This document shows positions 46,421-57,381 of a DNA stretch of 64,000 nt, in pieces (position 1 is the first letter of the stretch; each line of letters begins with the position of its first letter). Under the pieces are notes generated by a model, which saw nothing but the letters and a program-made list of their open reading frames with translations, was not told where the DNA came from and made no database searches. The position numbers were made by a program, and so were the translations under genes. Source of the stretch: Sequoia sempervirens (Eukaryota; Streptophyta; Pinopsida; Cupressales; Cupressaceae); contig VDFB02344161.1 of NCBI GenBank assembly GCA_007258455.2, forward strand, positions 186,001 to 250,000, in the 5' to 3' direction.

Positions 46421-49226
46421 CTAAAATCACCTTTGAAGGAAATCAGGTATACTAGGTAAGAACACATGTGAAACCTGTGAGCTTCTAGATACTTGGTAAT
46501 TTGTTGGTGGAGCATATCACTAATTAGAGTGGTCTAGTCATAATGTTCCCTCTTGCCGATGATTTTTGCAATGACATAATACATCCATGATTGGAATTGA
46601 TTGCCATCCTCTTGTCCGGTGATTCTATTGAGTAGAGTGATTAACACTGCATACTCGTCTTTGCATTCTCCTCATCCCACCAACTTAGGCAAGTGAGGCT
46701 TTGTCACTTTAAGCCATTTCTTGGCCATTATCCCTTGAAATTTGTCCTTGGATGCTTTGAATGCCTTCTCGCATTCTGTCACTGATATGACTTTGCTGTT
46801 AGGACATGATGGAATATCAAAACACTTTTCTATATCTTGAGGCTTTAGATTGCAAATGACCCTCCACTGCTCTGATTTCTCTCATGGTAGGATTATAATG
46901 CTTAATACAAGCGATTACAAGCTCCACACTCTATCATGTGATGGGGATGGATGCAACCTATAGCAATCCAGATTCTTCAATGTTCTGCAACGCGATCTGA
47001 TTCATGCCCTCCAACTGTTCTAGATCAACTACTAGGTTTACTTGATGTAAGTTTGTGTCAATCATTTTCAAGTAATCATGAAATAGGGTCATCTTGGTTC
47101 TGTATTGTACCTAAGAGTACTGCATCTTGAAATACTTAAAGATTGACTGTAAACTTGACCTTGTTCTGATAACTTTCGGAAACCCATGAAAATAGCGCCT
47201 CGCTAAGAAGTATTTTTCCGAAAAAAATCTGGCACATGGGTTTTGTTCGTGCTTCAATGTTGAATAAACTTAGTTCCTCATAATTTTGATTCAGAAACTT
47301 TTTTGGAAAAACCCCCAAAAATAGGGGCAACATGTTTGCTGATTCTAGAAAATCTGATGAGATGGGTTTCATTGGAAAATTATGCTGAATCTGCCCAATT
47401 GATCAGATTTGATGTAGCCTGCTGCTTTGTGTGACATGCAAGAAAACCTAAGACAAGAAGAGAGGAAGTAGATAGAAGATGGATTGGAAGTTTTTCTTTT
47501 ATTTGACTCCCTGAGAAAATCTGTCTTTGAATCCAACCTCAGATTAGCAATCTTCTTCTGCTTCAAATCTACAAGAAATATCGAAGAACAGACAAATACC
47601 TTGGCCAGATTTGTAAATGGCATCCTTGAGAGCTAATGGCTGTTCTTGATCATCAACCTAGAATGAAAGAATGAAGTGGGATGCCTATATCTTGATTATA
47701 TAGACTTAAGCCTCAAATCCACAAGTTTGGGAACTTAACTCATGATCAAAAGTTGATTTGGCTTGATTTGAAGTTCAAAAAGGTGATTTCCATTGATCGT
47801 GGAGCAAATTGGCCAAGTTTATCTCAAAATATATTGACTTTAGTCAACAACTTTTCCTTTGAATTTTTCTAGGCATCCCTTTTGAGTTTTGCAATTTTTT
47901 TATTATTTTCTTTGTTGAAAGACCCTAGATTGATCCTGAATCCAGATTGATTTGTTGATCTTGAGCTGTTGCTGGTACATTCACCATCTAGCTAGAGGTA
48001 AACTAAAGAGAAGTTCCTGGGAGGTACTAAATTGAAAAGATGAGTTTGTGCCTTTCTCAAGAAACACCTTTCTCAAGAAAGGGCGCTTTTTCCTTTGCCT
48101 TGGTGAATTTTCAGTATTTTTTCTTCAGCCTTTTGAGTTGACCTCTCGTGCCTTGATCTAGATTTCTTGTTGATTGAAAAATCAGATGATGTTGTTTGAT
48201 ATCTCATTAGGTAGCTAGCTTCGTTTCACTGAAGATGACTGGATTTAGAGAACTCAAAAGTTAGTTTAGGGTTCTTTTATTCAAGGGCGCCTCTCACTGA
48301 AAAAGGGTGCTTTTTCTCTTCTGCTCAATGATTTTCATCTAAAATATGCTCTAGTTTGATCCAGATTATTTGTTGATTGCTCCATCAGATACTTGTGCTT
48401 GTAGTTGTGTTCTCGAGATCAACCTAGATTGAGAAAACTGCCTTGGGAGGCCTTCAAACATCTAATATCATCTGGAGTTCCAAAGAGAAGGGCGCCTTTC
48501 CTTGGAAAGGGTGATTTTTTCACCTTGATCTTCACATTCGACATCCATTTCTTGATACTTCGTCAACTACCTCTTTTCGCTCTGTCGACAACTGCTGGTG
48601 ATCAACTCATCAGATGATCTTGTTGTTTGTTTCATTGTCGAGCCAACAAGCGAACATCGAGGGTGACTACCTTGGATGATTCAACATATTACATTTGATC
48701 CTTAAGAATCAAGGGCACCCCTATCTGAAAAAGGCTCTTTTCAGCATCGTGAACTGATCTCTCCTTCGTAACGTTTCCAGAGTTAGTCAAATTTGACCTT
48801 TTCTAGAAATGAGAATCTCCTTCGTCAAATAGCATCATTTTGGACCTTTTTCACCATGGTTGCATCGTTGAAGCTTTTTTTAGCTTAGCTTTCAACACCT
48901 GGTACTGGCCAATCTATCATTAATGGCTGCAAAGCTCCTAACTTTGTTCCTAAAAAATAGAAATAGACCCACCAGAGTAAAAAGTGTCTTTTGATGATTC
49001 TGACTTGACCAATGTGATCGTGAAGTCATTTAATCCTATCAAAATCATTTTCAATCATTTTTGGGAAGGTCCTATTTTCGGGGGTTACCCTGAAAATAGG
49101 GGTGTAAAACCCTAATTCTCAAATTTTAAGAATTTTGCACATGTGTTCCTTGACAAAAACCCACAAAGACCCTATATTTGGTTTGACCTAAAACAAACTT
49201 TTGATGACATTTTAACAAGATTTAGC

Positions 49227-50445
49227 TCAATTTATACAGAATGCCAAAAAACTATTTTGAGTACAACAAACATCAACTTCAACAAATTTAGAAAAATCAA
49301 CAAATATATCGATCTTTCCCTCTTTCCCTACTAGTGTATCAAACTCATATCCATTATTGTAAACCATGTCATTTTTATATAAATCAACATCTTCTTTATC
49401 AACAAGTAATTCTAAAAATTCAAACTTTATCTCAATATTTGTTGCAACTTTTGTTTCACCTATCGTTAACACAAGCCACTACTTCTCTACTATTGCAATC
49501 TATATTAATAAGTCACCTTCTTCTTCATTTGCTGCTACTCTTTCAATTTCCTTATTCACTATCTTCTCCATAAACTCTTCTTCACTCTGTTTTACCAAAA
49601 ATTCTAATATTTCCAAGTCCTTCAATGGACAAAACTTTGCTGCAACTTCATGGTTATCTTCTACAACAATACTATCTTTTTCATGCACAAATTCATGTAT
49701 CTCTTTCAAATAAAAATTTCTTTCACAAATATCATATGGAGGACTATTTACTTGGATATTTTCTTGCTTCTCTATTGCTGCCCCAACTTCACAATCACCA
49801 TATTCTTTTATCTTTTCTTCATGCAAATCAATATTTACTTTGCAAAACTCAAATGAAGGCGATAATACCTTTTTTGTTGTTGTTGCAACCTCTTTTCTTG
49901 TGTTCGAAATTCATTTTTATTTTCTTTTATATCATCAACAAGATGCACATCTGTTGCTACCTCTTTCTTTCTCCATTCTTTCCTTGTGCCTTTCTTCTTT
50001 CCTTGCTTTATTTCATCTACATTTGTGTGGGCTGATCCCACATGACAAGTTCTCTCCATACTCTTTCCACCATAGGGCTGCCATACTGCACTTTAACATT
50101 CTCTTTTTCGCTGTCCTCTTTGCCAAACCTCTTCTTTTCCTCTTTCTTCTCTTTGCTGTCCTTTATTACAACTTCTTTTCCTTCTTCATATCCTACACAC
50201 AAATCATTATTTGCAAACTCATTATGAAACAAACAATGTAATTTAACTTCATCTATTTTATGATTTTCTTCAATTGTAGCTTTCTTTTTCATTCCCAAGC
50301 TTTCCTCAAGGGCATCCAATCTCACTTATATCTTTCTCAACTCTTCAAAGAGCTTCTTTTCTCTCAATTTTTCCCAATACTCTTCCCAAAATAACATTCT
50401 CATAGGTCTTCTAATGACCCATCTTGTCTTCTTTTTCAAAGCCAT
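49227..50445 (-). pseudogene. Gag-position ORF of the 10.2-kb element
   Basis: Starting at an ATG (50445..50443) about 350 bp from the primer site, the frame reads 'MALKKKTRWVIRRPMRMLFW' and is rich in Trp, Arg and Lys. It meets a stop near 50326, then runs on in the same frame to 50017. Further segments continue in other frames to 49227 (49835..50059, 49500..49826, 49227..49472), all very rich in Glu and Lys. The position suggests a gag-like role, but no capsid motif or zinc knuckle was seen. Confidence 0.5.
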
Positions 50446-50698
50446 TTTTAGAGACTCACAAGTCCCTCTGCAGTTACAAGTCCTCCTTGCAAGAAACTCT
50501 CTCGCTTTAGGGTATCAACCCTCTGCAGTCACAAGTTCTACCCGCAACAAACTCACTCTTTCTTATCCTCTACCCAATAGATGGTTTTTGGAAGACACAC
50601 CTTTCTCTCATACACCTTCTACCCAACCTTAACCCCTACTGGAGGATAGTAGTCACAAATCCTCTTTCATACCCGCAACAAACAAACATTATCACAAC

Positions 50699-50716
50699 TC
50701 TCTCTCTCTCTCTCAC
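50699..50716. repeat. (CT)n microsatellite
   Basis: About 8-9 CT dinucleotides in the leader between the primer site and the first ORF of the minus-strand LTR element. Confidence 0.85.
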
Positions 50717-50791
50717 AACTTCACCACTTCACTCTTCAACACTCTTCACCCACAGGTCCTTGTGAATACTCTGCACTATCACGATCTTCTA

Positions 50792-50803
50792 GCTCTTATA
50801 CCA
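50792..50803 (-). other. Primer-binding site, initiator-Met tRNA type
   Basis: On the minus strand TGGTATAAGAGC lies two bases inside the LTR ending at 50806. It matches 11 of 12 bases of TGGTATCAGAGC, the common plant retroelement primer site complementary to initiator tRNA-Met. This sets element polarity as minus. Confidence 0.8.
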
Positions 50804-50805
50804 TT

Positions 50806-51607
50806 TGATGCAGTCAAACAATTGAGAAACCAAAGAGATTTGTCAATTGTTGCAACCATCCTTCACAAAATCAACACTTAAAACAATTTTTAAATAAAAA
50901 CTTCCAACATAGAATATTTTATTGCATTCAATGAAATACTGGAAGTCTACATTATTAGAAAAATCAATATTTCAATCCAAATTGGAAAATCCATCTACAA
51001 CTACAATCAACTATAGACAAGATTCAAAACCCATATGCAAACTCCCACAGACAAAGTTTTGGAAGTCACCAAAAATCACTATAGTTCCACAAACTCATCA
51101 TTTTTAACCATCACTGCTCCCTGATTATCACAAATATTTTAAAATGCCTTATGGGTTTGGTTCGCCTAGTTCTCAACTTTCTGGATCATTTTGAAATTCT
51201 TAATTTCATTTTTGTATGAGAAAGTTATTCCCAATTTACTAAAACTGGGTCTCATAGTCATGACCCAGGCAATATTCTCCTTCAAAAATTGCAATCAAAA
51301 CTCTACCTCTTCCATTCTGGTGTGGAAATTCATGCAATTGGCCTCTTAAATGTTCTTTTCATGACAATTTTCAAATCTTTTACTAAATTAGCATCCATTA
51401 TCTCATTCCAAAACCTCCACTATCTCAAGCACTTGCACCAAGAAGATTCCAACAGTTACAAAATAATTTAATATTGAAGGAGCATGAGGAGAAAATAATT
51501 TAAAAATAAATCATGCTTGCAAGTCCACAACCAAAAGAAATAAATTAAAATAACACAAATAATTTTGGTGTGTAGGATTGCCCATGTACCTGAATGCTCC
51601 TGCATCA
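50806..51607 (-). repeat. 5' LTR of the 10.2-kb element
   Basis: This is an 802-bp direct copy of 41418..42217, with hexamer ends TGATGC/GCATCA. It abuts the primer site on its left and the target duplication ATTTG on its right. Confidence 0.85.
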
Positions 51608-53100
51608 ATTTGGTAAGTGTTGCGGTTTAGAAGTAAAAGTTTAGGGAAATGTGAAGGTTCTAGTAATGATCGAGATTCGGGAAAGTTTTGTTCTGGTAAA
51701 AGCTGAAGTTGTTGGGTACTGGGTATTGAGTAACAATGATGAAGGTTGAGCTTAATTGTCTAAGTTTTCCCGAGAGTTCGAAATATCTAGTAACCAACCT
51801 AAATGGATAATTACACAAGATTATATTAAAAGTGTGTTATTTATGATTTGTTTAAAATGATGATTTATCAATGATGGGTTTTATTTTCATGAGAGTTTTA
51901 TAAATTTTTTTTAAAAGGGGATTGATATATTGAATTTTATGTGTAGGAAAAATAGATTGTGATGTAGTATTTGGGTATGGATGGTCAGGAAAATTTGGAT
52001 CCTGAGTAGTGACATAACCAGGTCCCCTAGGTAGTACACTCCAACAATCCATGTGAAGAAGGAGTTTACAATGCTGTAATACTAAGAATCTTGGTATTAC
52101 AAAGTGGCGAAATAGTGCGCTGAACTCTAGGGTAATTTGCTTCTAGATGTTTTAAGCCTGAGTCAAAACCTGAGTGTATGAATCAAAGTGCTAGTGGATG
52201 GCGGTATCTATATCCAGTTCCACCTAATCATTCTGAATGTATGGGAAGTTCCTACATTTTGTTTGATAAATCTACTCAGCTCCAAGTTAATGTCCTGATT
52301 ATATTTCAAAGATGGAGATCCCAAAATATTTTAAAGTGCTGAAGAAGGTTGAAATCCATTGGCTTATTTAGTAATTCTTTTGCTAGTTGTCATATTCTGG
52401 ACGTGCCTTGTTGTGATTCATCCCTTTGATTCCCTCTCATGTGTTGATTGAATTTCCCGAGCGTCTTGTTCTTATAAAAGGTTGAGAGATGTTTCATTTT
52501 AAGTTAAGTTTAGAATTTCTGGATGTCGAAGAACCAAATTTTTTTCAAGTTTTGTTCTTTTTCCTTTTTTTGTTCCATTCCAAATTAAAAAAATGTATGT
52601 TTCATTAGAAGTTAATCAATATTAGAGCCAATTTGAAAGCTATTTCCTGATATGAAATCTTACGTAGCTGATTGTTTGTTCCTATTGGACAAGACTGTGT
52701 GCTGCGTCGTTTAAGGGTGCATACTGACACTATCCGGTGGAAAATAATCCCCCCTTTCTTTAAAATCTTGCATCATTTTGTGCCTAGCTATAAAGCAATA
52801 TGGTGACGTATGGAATGGTTTGCTCTGGTTTGGTTATTTCTTGAGACATGCGTGGATAATGCTTGGGAGAAATTTTACTTTTTAGTAATTTTTTATGCTT
52901 TATTTTAGAATAGATGTTTAAATTTTTGAAAATTTTCCAAAAAAGTTATGAATGCATGAAGTTGTATTGAAAATATTTTGATTCCATGATATTTTTAAAT
53001 TCTTAAAGCTAAATCTACTTGGATGAATGCAAGTTATTTGAAGTTCATAAAATGTTATTGCAAATTTGTCGATTTCATGAAGTTGTTAAATGATTGGACC
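51608..53100. other. Non-genic flank, possibly an older Gypsy LTR/leader
   Basis: No gene was recognised. At 52084..52108 an almost perfect hairpin (GTAATACTAAG / CTTGGTATTAC) includes a weak primer-site-like TTGGTATTACAAAG. With the LTR-like sequence near 41.23 kb this could be the host LTR into which the 10.2-kb element inserted. Support is weak. Confidence 0.35.
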
Positions 53101-53120
53101 GAGGTTCTTTGCTAGTTGCC

Positions 53121-54640
53121 CTACTAGTTGATCCACCATGTTTTTCACTATAAATTTTCATTGAATAGATGCATTACAAAATAAAGAGGACATGTAGAAA
53201 TGTTATAATGGAATTTGAATAAATACAAGTAAGTATATAGTTCTATATATTTAATTGATAGTCAATATAAAGTTAATTCATTTTCATTTTATAATTTTTT
53301 AGAAGTGATAGCATATCCCCTTAAGTTAAACACTCTTAGCTCCTCTTAAGCCATCCTAGATTACGTACCTTTTAACCCATCTCCTAATTGTATAACTAAT
53401 TATCTCACATGACACATAATTTGAGTCAAGGCTCTTAATCTATCCTCTTATAACCCCTTAAGTCATCCTCTTAGCTACCCTAAATCCATCCTCTTACATC
53501 CCCTTAAGTCATCCTATTAACTCCCCTTAAGCTATCCTCTTACCCCCCTCTTAATTCATCTCCTAATTATATAGCTAAGTTTCTCACATGACTTAGAGTC
53601 AAGGATCATGCGTATCTCCCCTTAATCCATCCTCTTATGGCACCTTAAATCATTTCATAATTATATAATTAATCATTTTTATTTCAAGTCCCCCACAACT
53701 AGATAGCATTGGTGACCACTACTTGTGCATTCAACAACTCATGACAAAATACAGTAGATAATTTTCCATATGGTAAGCATCACTTGAATTTGTAAGGAAT
53801 TTCAAAGATCCTATTTTCTAACTTTATTTAAATTGTAATTTCCTTGTATGACTTGGAGTTATGACTCGTAAAATGTATAGCTAATTTACTTACATCCATT
53901 ATTTTTGCAATTTCCCTATTATTAGATCCACCATGATTGTCACTAATTTTTTTCATTGAATAGATCCATTATAGAAAAGAGAGGACATGCAGACATGTTA
54001 CAATGGAATTTGAATAAAGACAGGTAAGTATATAGTTCTATATATTTAATTGATAGTCAATATAAAGTTAATTAAATCATTGTCATTTTATAAAAAGTTT
54101 AGAAGTGATTGCATGTCCCCTTAAGTCAGATCCTTTGAGTGACACATGACACATACTTTGAGTCAAGTCTCTTGTATATCCCCTTAAGCCATCCTCTTAG
54201 GACCCTTTAAGCTTACATCCCCTTAAGTCATCCACTTAACTCCCCTTAAGCCATTATCTTACCCCCCTCTTAAGCCATCTCATAATTATAGCTAAATTTA
54301 TCAAATGACTTAGATTCAAGGCTCATGTGTATCTCTCATTAATCTATCCTCTTATGTCACCTTAAGTCATTTCATAATTATATAGTTTTAATCATTTTTG
54401 TTTAAGATCTCCACAACTAGATAACATTTGAATTTTTAAGGAATTTCTAAGATCCTATTTTCTAACTTTATTTAAATTGTAATGTTCTCACATGACTTGG
54501 AGTTAAATGACTCATGCAAAAATATATAGCTAATTTATTTACATTCATTATTTTTGTAGGTTCCCTACAAGTAGATCCACCATGATTGTCATTGTAACAA
54601 TTTTTCATCATATAAATTATGTTAAATCAATTTTGTGGTC
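53121..54640. repeat. Tandem duplication, with CCCCTTAAG-rich blocks
   Basis: A segment beginning with GATCCACCATG (53121..53160) recurs at 53917 and again, truncated, at 54563. The first two copies share GTAAGTATATAGTTCTATAT and TTGATAGTCAATATAAAGTT. Inside each copy an irregular array of the type CCCCTTAAGYCATCCTCTTA occurs many times (53325..53640 and 54115..54400). Offsets of 796 and 646 bp show the arrays differ in length. Confidence 0.75.
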
Positions 54641-54649
54641 TTGAACTAA

Positions 54650-55060
54650 AAGTAGACAAGATAATTGTATTTATATATGTATATGTTTCATCATGTTTTT
54701 GATTAAGGGTAAAATAGGTTTTGATGGGACCCCGAAACCTAGTACAAACAGGTTTTATAGGGACTTGAAACCCAAACAAAGAGAGAGCTGCCTAAAATAA
54801 AAGACATAGACCAACAACAACCATAAAGAGAAAGAAAAGACTACATGAGCTATTAAACATCATGTTATTAAATGTGTCTTCGATGTATGAAATTACATTC
54901 TTATAAATGATCACATTTTATATTGTGATATTGCTATCAGGGCTCAACTGTGTAGTTTTACGAGTCAAACTTATTGACCCATGTTTCATGAGTAGTGGTT
55001 CACAATAACCCATCTCTCATGATAAAGAATGGTCCACTTATCACTCATTACATCTAGGTG
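54650..55060. other. Non-genic stretch beside the 5S-derived sequence
   Basis: No gene was recognised. If the neighbouring 5S-like sequence belongs to a Cassandra LTR, part of this stretch would be the rest of that LTR, but its ends were not identified. Confidence 0.35.
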
Positions 55061-55070
55061 ATGCTCACAG

Positions 55071-55152
55071 AGGTGAAGCACTGTGACTTCTTGGGAGGTC
55101 ACCCATCCCAATACTACTCAAGCTCAAGTGCGCTTAACCATAGAGTTTTCTC
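55071..55152 (-). ncRNA. 5S rRNA-derived sequence (Cassandra-like or 5S pseudogene)
   Basis: The minus strand carries GTTAAGCGCACTTGAGCTTG followed by AGTAGTATTGGGATGGGTGA and CCTCCCAAGAAGTC. This closely follows plant 5S rRNA from the A box (GTTAAGCGTGCTTGGGC) through the intermediate element and C box (AGTAGTACTAGGATGGGTGACCTCC) to the 3' part. The 5' third of 5S is unrecognisable. A single diverged partial copy argues against a working 5S gene. Plant Cassandra TRIM elements carry 5S sequence in their LTRs, which would explain it; a simple 5S pseudogene or 5S-derived SINE is the alternative. Confidence 0.75.
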
Positions 55153-55595
55153 CAAGGTTTTGAAACTTTCAAGCAAATTCATATCATAGATTTATATGCA
55201 AAAAGTGGCGGCATAGAAAAAGATATATACATCTTAAAATGGATTTGGTAAAAATTATTTAAGAACATTAAATAAAATTAAGTTGACAAGTGTAAAATAA
55301 TCTTCCATAGCTTTCACTAGCATCCTTCATGTTTTGTGCCAAAATGAGAATTTTGAAACAGGCTGTATGCATTCTTCAAAGAATAAATAATAAAAGAATA
55401 TCATCAGATACAGTTGCTAGTAACACCGTAATCATGCATGATTTTTTAAAAATTTTCAAACATATGCACTCAATAGGTGTAAAATAAAAATCCCATGGCC
55501 CACCGCATGAGACAGGCACATAAAATCAGAGCTAACGATAATAGAGGATGGATGTAAGGTGGCATAGTTTGATTCTTTTCCTTATGTCATTCATA
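55153..55595. other. Non-genic stretch at the truncated end of Copia body A
   Basis: No gene was recognised. Similarity between the two Copia bodies ends abruptly near 55600, and this flanking DNA is unlike anything in body B. Confidence 0.45.
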
Positions 55596-55905
55596 TAGTA
55601 TAATCATCAATAAAGGTGAGGGAATACCTTGATCCTACAAGTGATGGTGTTCTAAAAGGACCCATTACATCAGTATGAACCAAATGTAAAGGAGTTTTTT
55701 CTCTCCATGATTTACCTTGTGGGAAACTTTCCACATGTTGCTTTCCCATAGTACATCCTTCATACACCTTATGACTTGATGAGATATTTGGAAGCCCATG
55801 CACCATATATAGTTTCTCCATAAGCTTGAGGCTTTGATAATTGACATGTCCCATATGCTCATGCCATAACCTACTCATATCATCATATTTGGCTTGATAA
55901 CACAC
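55591..55905 (-). pseudogene. Copia A pre-integrase and truncated integrase
   Basis: 'LWHEHMGHVNYQSL' and 'CMKDVLWESN'/'CTMGKQHVESF' (alternate frames) form the HHCC zinc-binding pre-integrase. 'PLHLVHTDVMGPF' holds the first catalytic Asp of integrase. The coding similarity ends at 'IDDYT', so the second Asp and the Glu are missing. Confidence 0.75.
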
Positions 55906-57365
55906 ATAGTTTCATTTCCACATTTATAAGTAAATTCTTGGAATTTATATAATCCGTTCTCCATTTTACTAATTGCATAGTCACTTTGTAATTATTACTC
56001 ATATCATTGATTAAACATTTATCATTGTAGAACTCTATTTTGTACCCTTGATTAGCAATTTGAGATACAACAAGAAGATTTATCTTCAAATTTGGAACTA
56101 ACTTCACATTTTTGAACACACCATTGTCAACTTGAACAATTCCAGTTCCTTTAACTTCCAAAGCACTATTATTCCCTAAATACATTTTCTTTGAATTGAT
56201 ATCATTTCTTAGTGATTCAAATTGTTCCTTATTATAACACATATGTTGTGTAGCGCCAAAATCAATAACCCAATCCTCCTTATAAGAATTATTTGCTTTA
56301 AGTGCAATACAAAGAGCATTACTTTTAGAATCAACCTTTTTTGTAAACTTATTTGGATTCCTTTATGTATCTTTAATCCTCTTATAACATTCATTTGCTT
56401 TGTGACCCAACTTACCATAGTAGTTCTACATTTCCACTTACTTTTATTATAATCCTTGGATGGAGTGTATCTATTGTCATACTTCCAATTTTTATCTCTT
56501 GAATGATTTTCTTGTGTATTTTTTAAATTTTGTTTCCCTTTCATTATGAAAGCTGCACCGTTAAATGACTTCATTTCTTTGATTTGACATTTTTCTTCTT
56601 GCACTAGCTTAGCACAAAAATCTTCATATTTTATATTCTTTAATTTATCAACAATATCCAACCTTCTTATAAATGATTGATAAGATCTTGGAAGACTTTG
56701 TAAGATTATTTGCACAAAATATTTATCATCTATATCTTTTCCAAGAGAAGCAAGTTCATTTTTCTTTTCCTTTAATTTACTTAGATGACATACTAGCTCT
56801 TGTTAATTTGATAATTTCATGTTGTACAATTCTGTGGTGAGAGTTAGAATCCATACGTTACCTAAATTTTCATATATACTATTGAAAATATCCCATACTT
56901 TAACTCTTCTCTCATTGCAAACTTCTGGAAACACTTCTTTTGAAAGTGTGAGCTTAATCAATGCTGTTACCTTTTTATCTCTTTTATCCCAATCTTCTTG
57001 CTCTTTTCTAGTATGTACTTGCTGGTCTTTGTTCACTACCATTAACAATTTCATAACAATTTTGAAGCATTAGAAAAATATCCATACAAGACACCTAATC
57101 ATAATAATTTTTTCCATTTAATTTAATTGTAGGTAAAGGAATACCAATTGAATTTATCATGTGAAATTCCCTCTTTTTTAGATGAGAATTAAAATAAAAA
57201 ATCTCTTACCAATTTTTACTGATTTGATCCTTTCTTTGCTGGAATATTGTTTACCTCTTTTGCCACAAAAATCATATTGTTCAAACTCCAATCACAACCT
57301 GCATAGTTCAACCAACACTACAAAACCCACAAATTTCAGCCCAAGATTTAAAAGGGCTTTGGTAA
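55600..57365 (-). mobile_element. Copia body A (leader, gag, protease region, integrase start)
   Basis: Read on the minus strand, a leader (57365 to 57160) leads to a gag ATG at 57159 ('SIGIPLPTIKLNGKNYY'), then gag, a frame-shifted zinc knuckle near 56400..56440, the protease/linker region (55883..56242) and the pre-integrase/integrase start (55591..55905, 'HEHMGHVNYQSLKLM', 'VHTDVMGPFRTPS', 'FIDDYT'). Similarity to body B stops near 55600, before the integrase core is complete. No LTR is attached at either end. Its leader begins directly after the pol stop of body B. Confidence 0.75.
56209..57159 (-). pseudogene. Copia A gag pseudogene
   Basis: The start codon at 57159 opens an UBN2/Copia-type gag reading 'EQEDWDKRDKKVTALIKLTL' and 'TTELYNMKLSN', matching body B closely. 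Stops break the frame around 57055 and 56800. The segment 56209..56715 ends with a frameshifted CCHC knuckle (KLGHKANEC readable in another frame). Gag packages element RNA into particles; this copy is defective. Confidence 0.7.
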
Positions 57366-57381
57366 TTAACAAAAAAAAAAT

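Larger units (their letters stand above)
42717..49272 (-). mobile_element. Candidate nested element inside the 10.2-kb LTR element
   Basis: The interval is flanked by the direct 5-mer TCAAC at 42712..42716 and 49273..49277, located where the acidic frames of the outer element stop (about 49245) and resume (42715). Inside is a long unrelated ORF. On the minus strand it begins TGTTTGTTGTAC. I found no matching LTR pair, so the boundaries rest on the 5-mer and the change of coding style only. Confidence 0.3.
41418..51607 (-). mobile_element. 10.2-kb LTR retroelement without recognisable pol
   Basis: Two ~800-bp direct repeats, 41418..42217 and 50806..51607, both begin TGATGC and end GCATCA. They are flanked by GTTTG (41413..41417) and ATTTG (51608..51612), a 5-bp target duplication with one transition. 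A primer site on the minus strand next to the right repeat fixes the orientation: the right LTR is 5'. LTRs look roughly 90-95% alike by eye, so the insertion is not recent. I see no protease, RT, RNase H or integrase motifs in the 8.6-kb interior. It holds acidic/Lys-rich reading frames near both ends and a long unfamiliar ORF in the middle, suggesting a large non-autonomous element with another nested inside. Confidence 0.8.

Noticed and set aside
49334..50241. Several hydrophobic plus-strand frames resembling membrane proteins
   Set aside because: They mirror the Glu/Lys-rich minus-strand ORF, whose GAA/AAG codons read as Phe/Leu/Ser on the opposite strand.
55071..55152. Functional 5S rRNA gene
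   Set aside because: The 5' third is missing, several conserved positions differ, and there is no tandem array.
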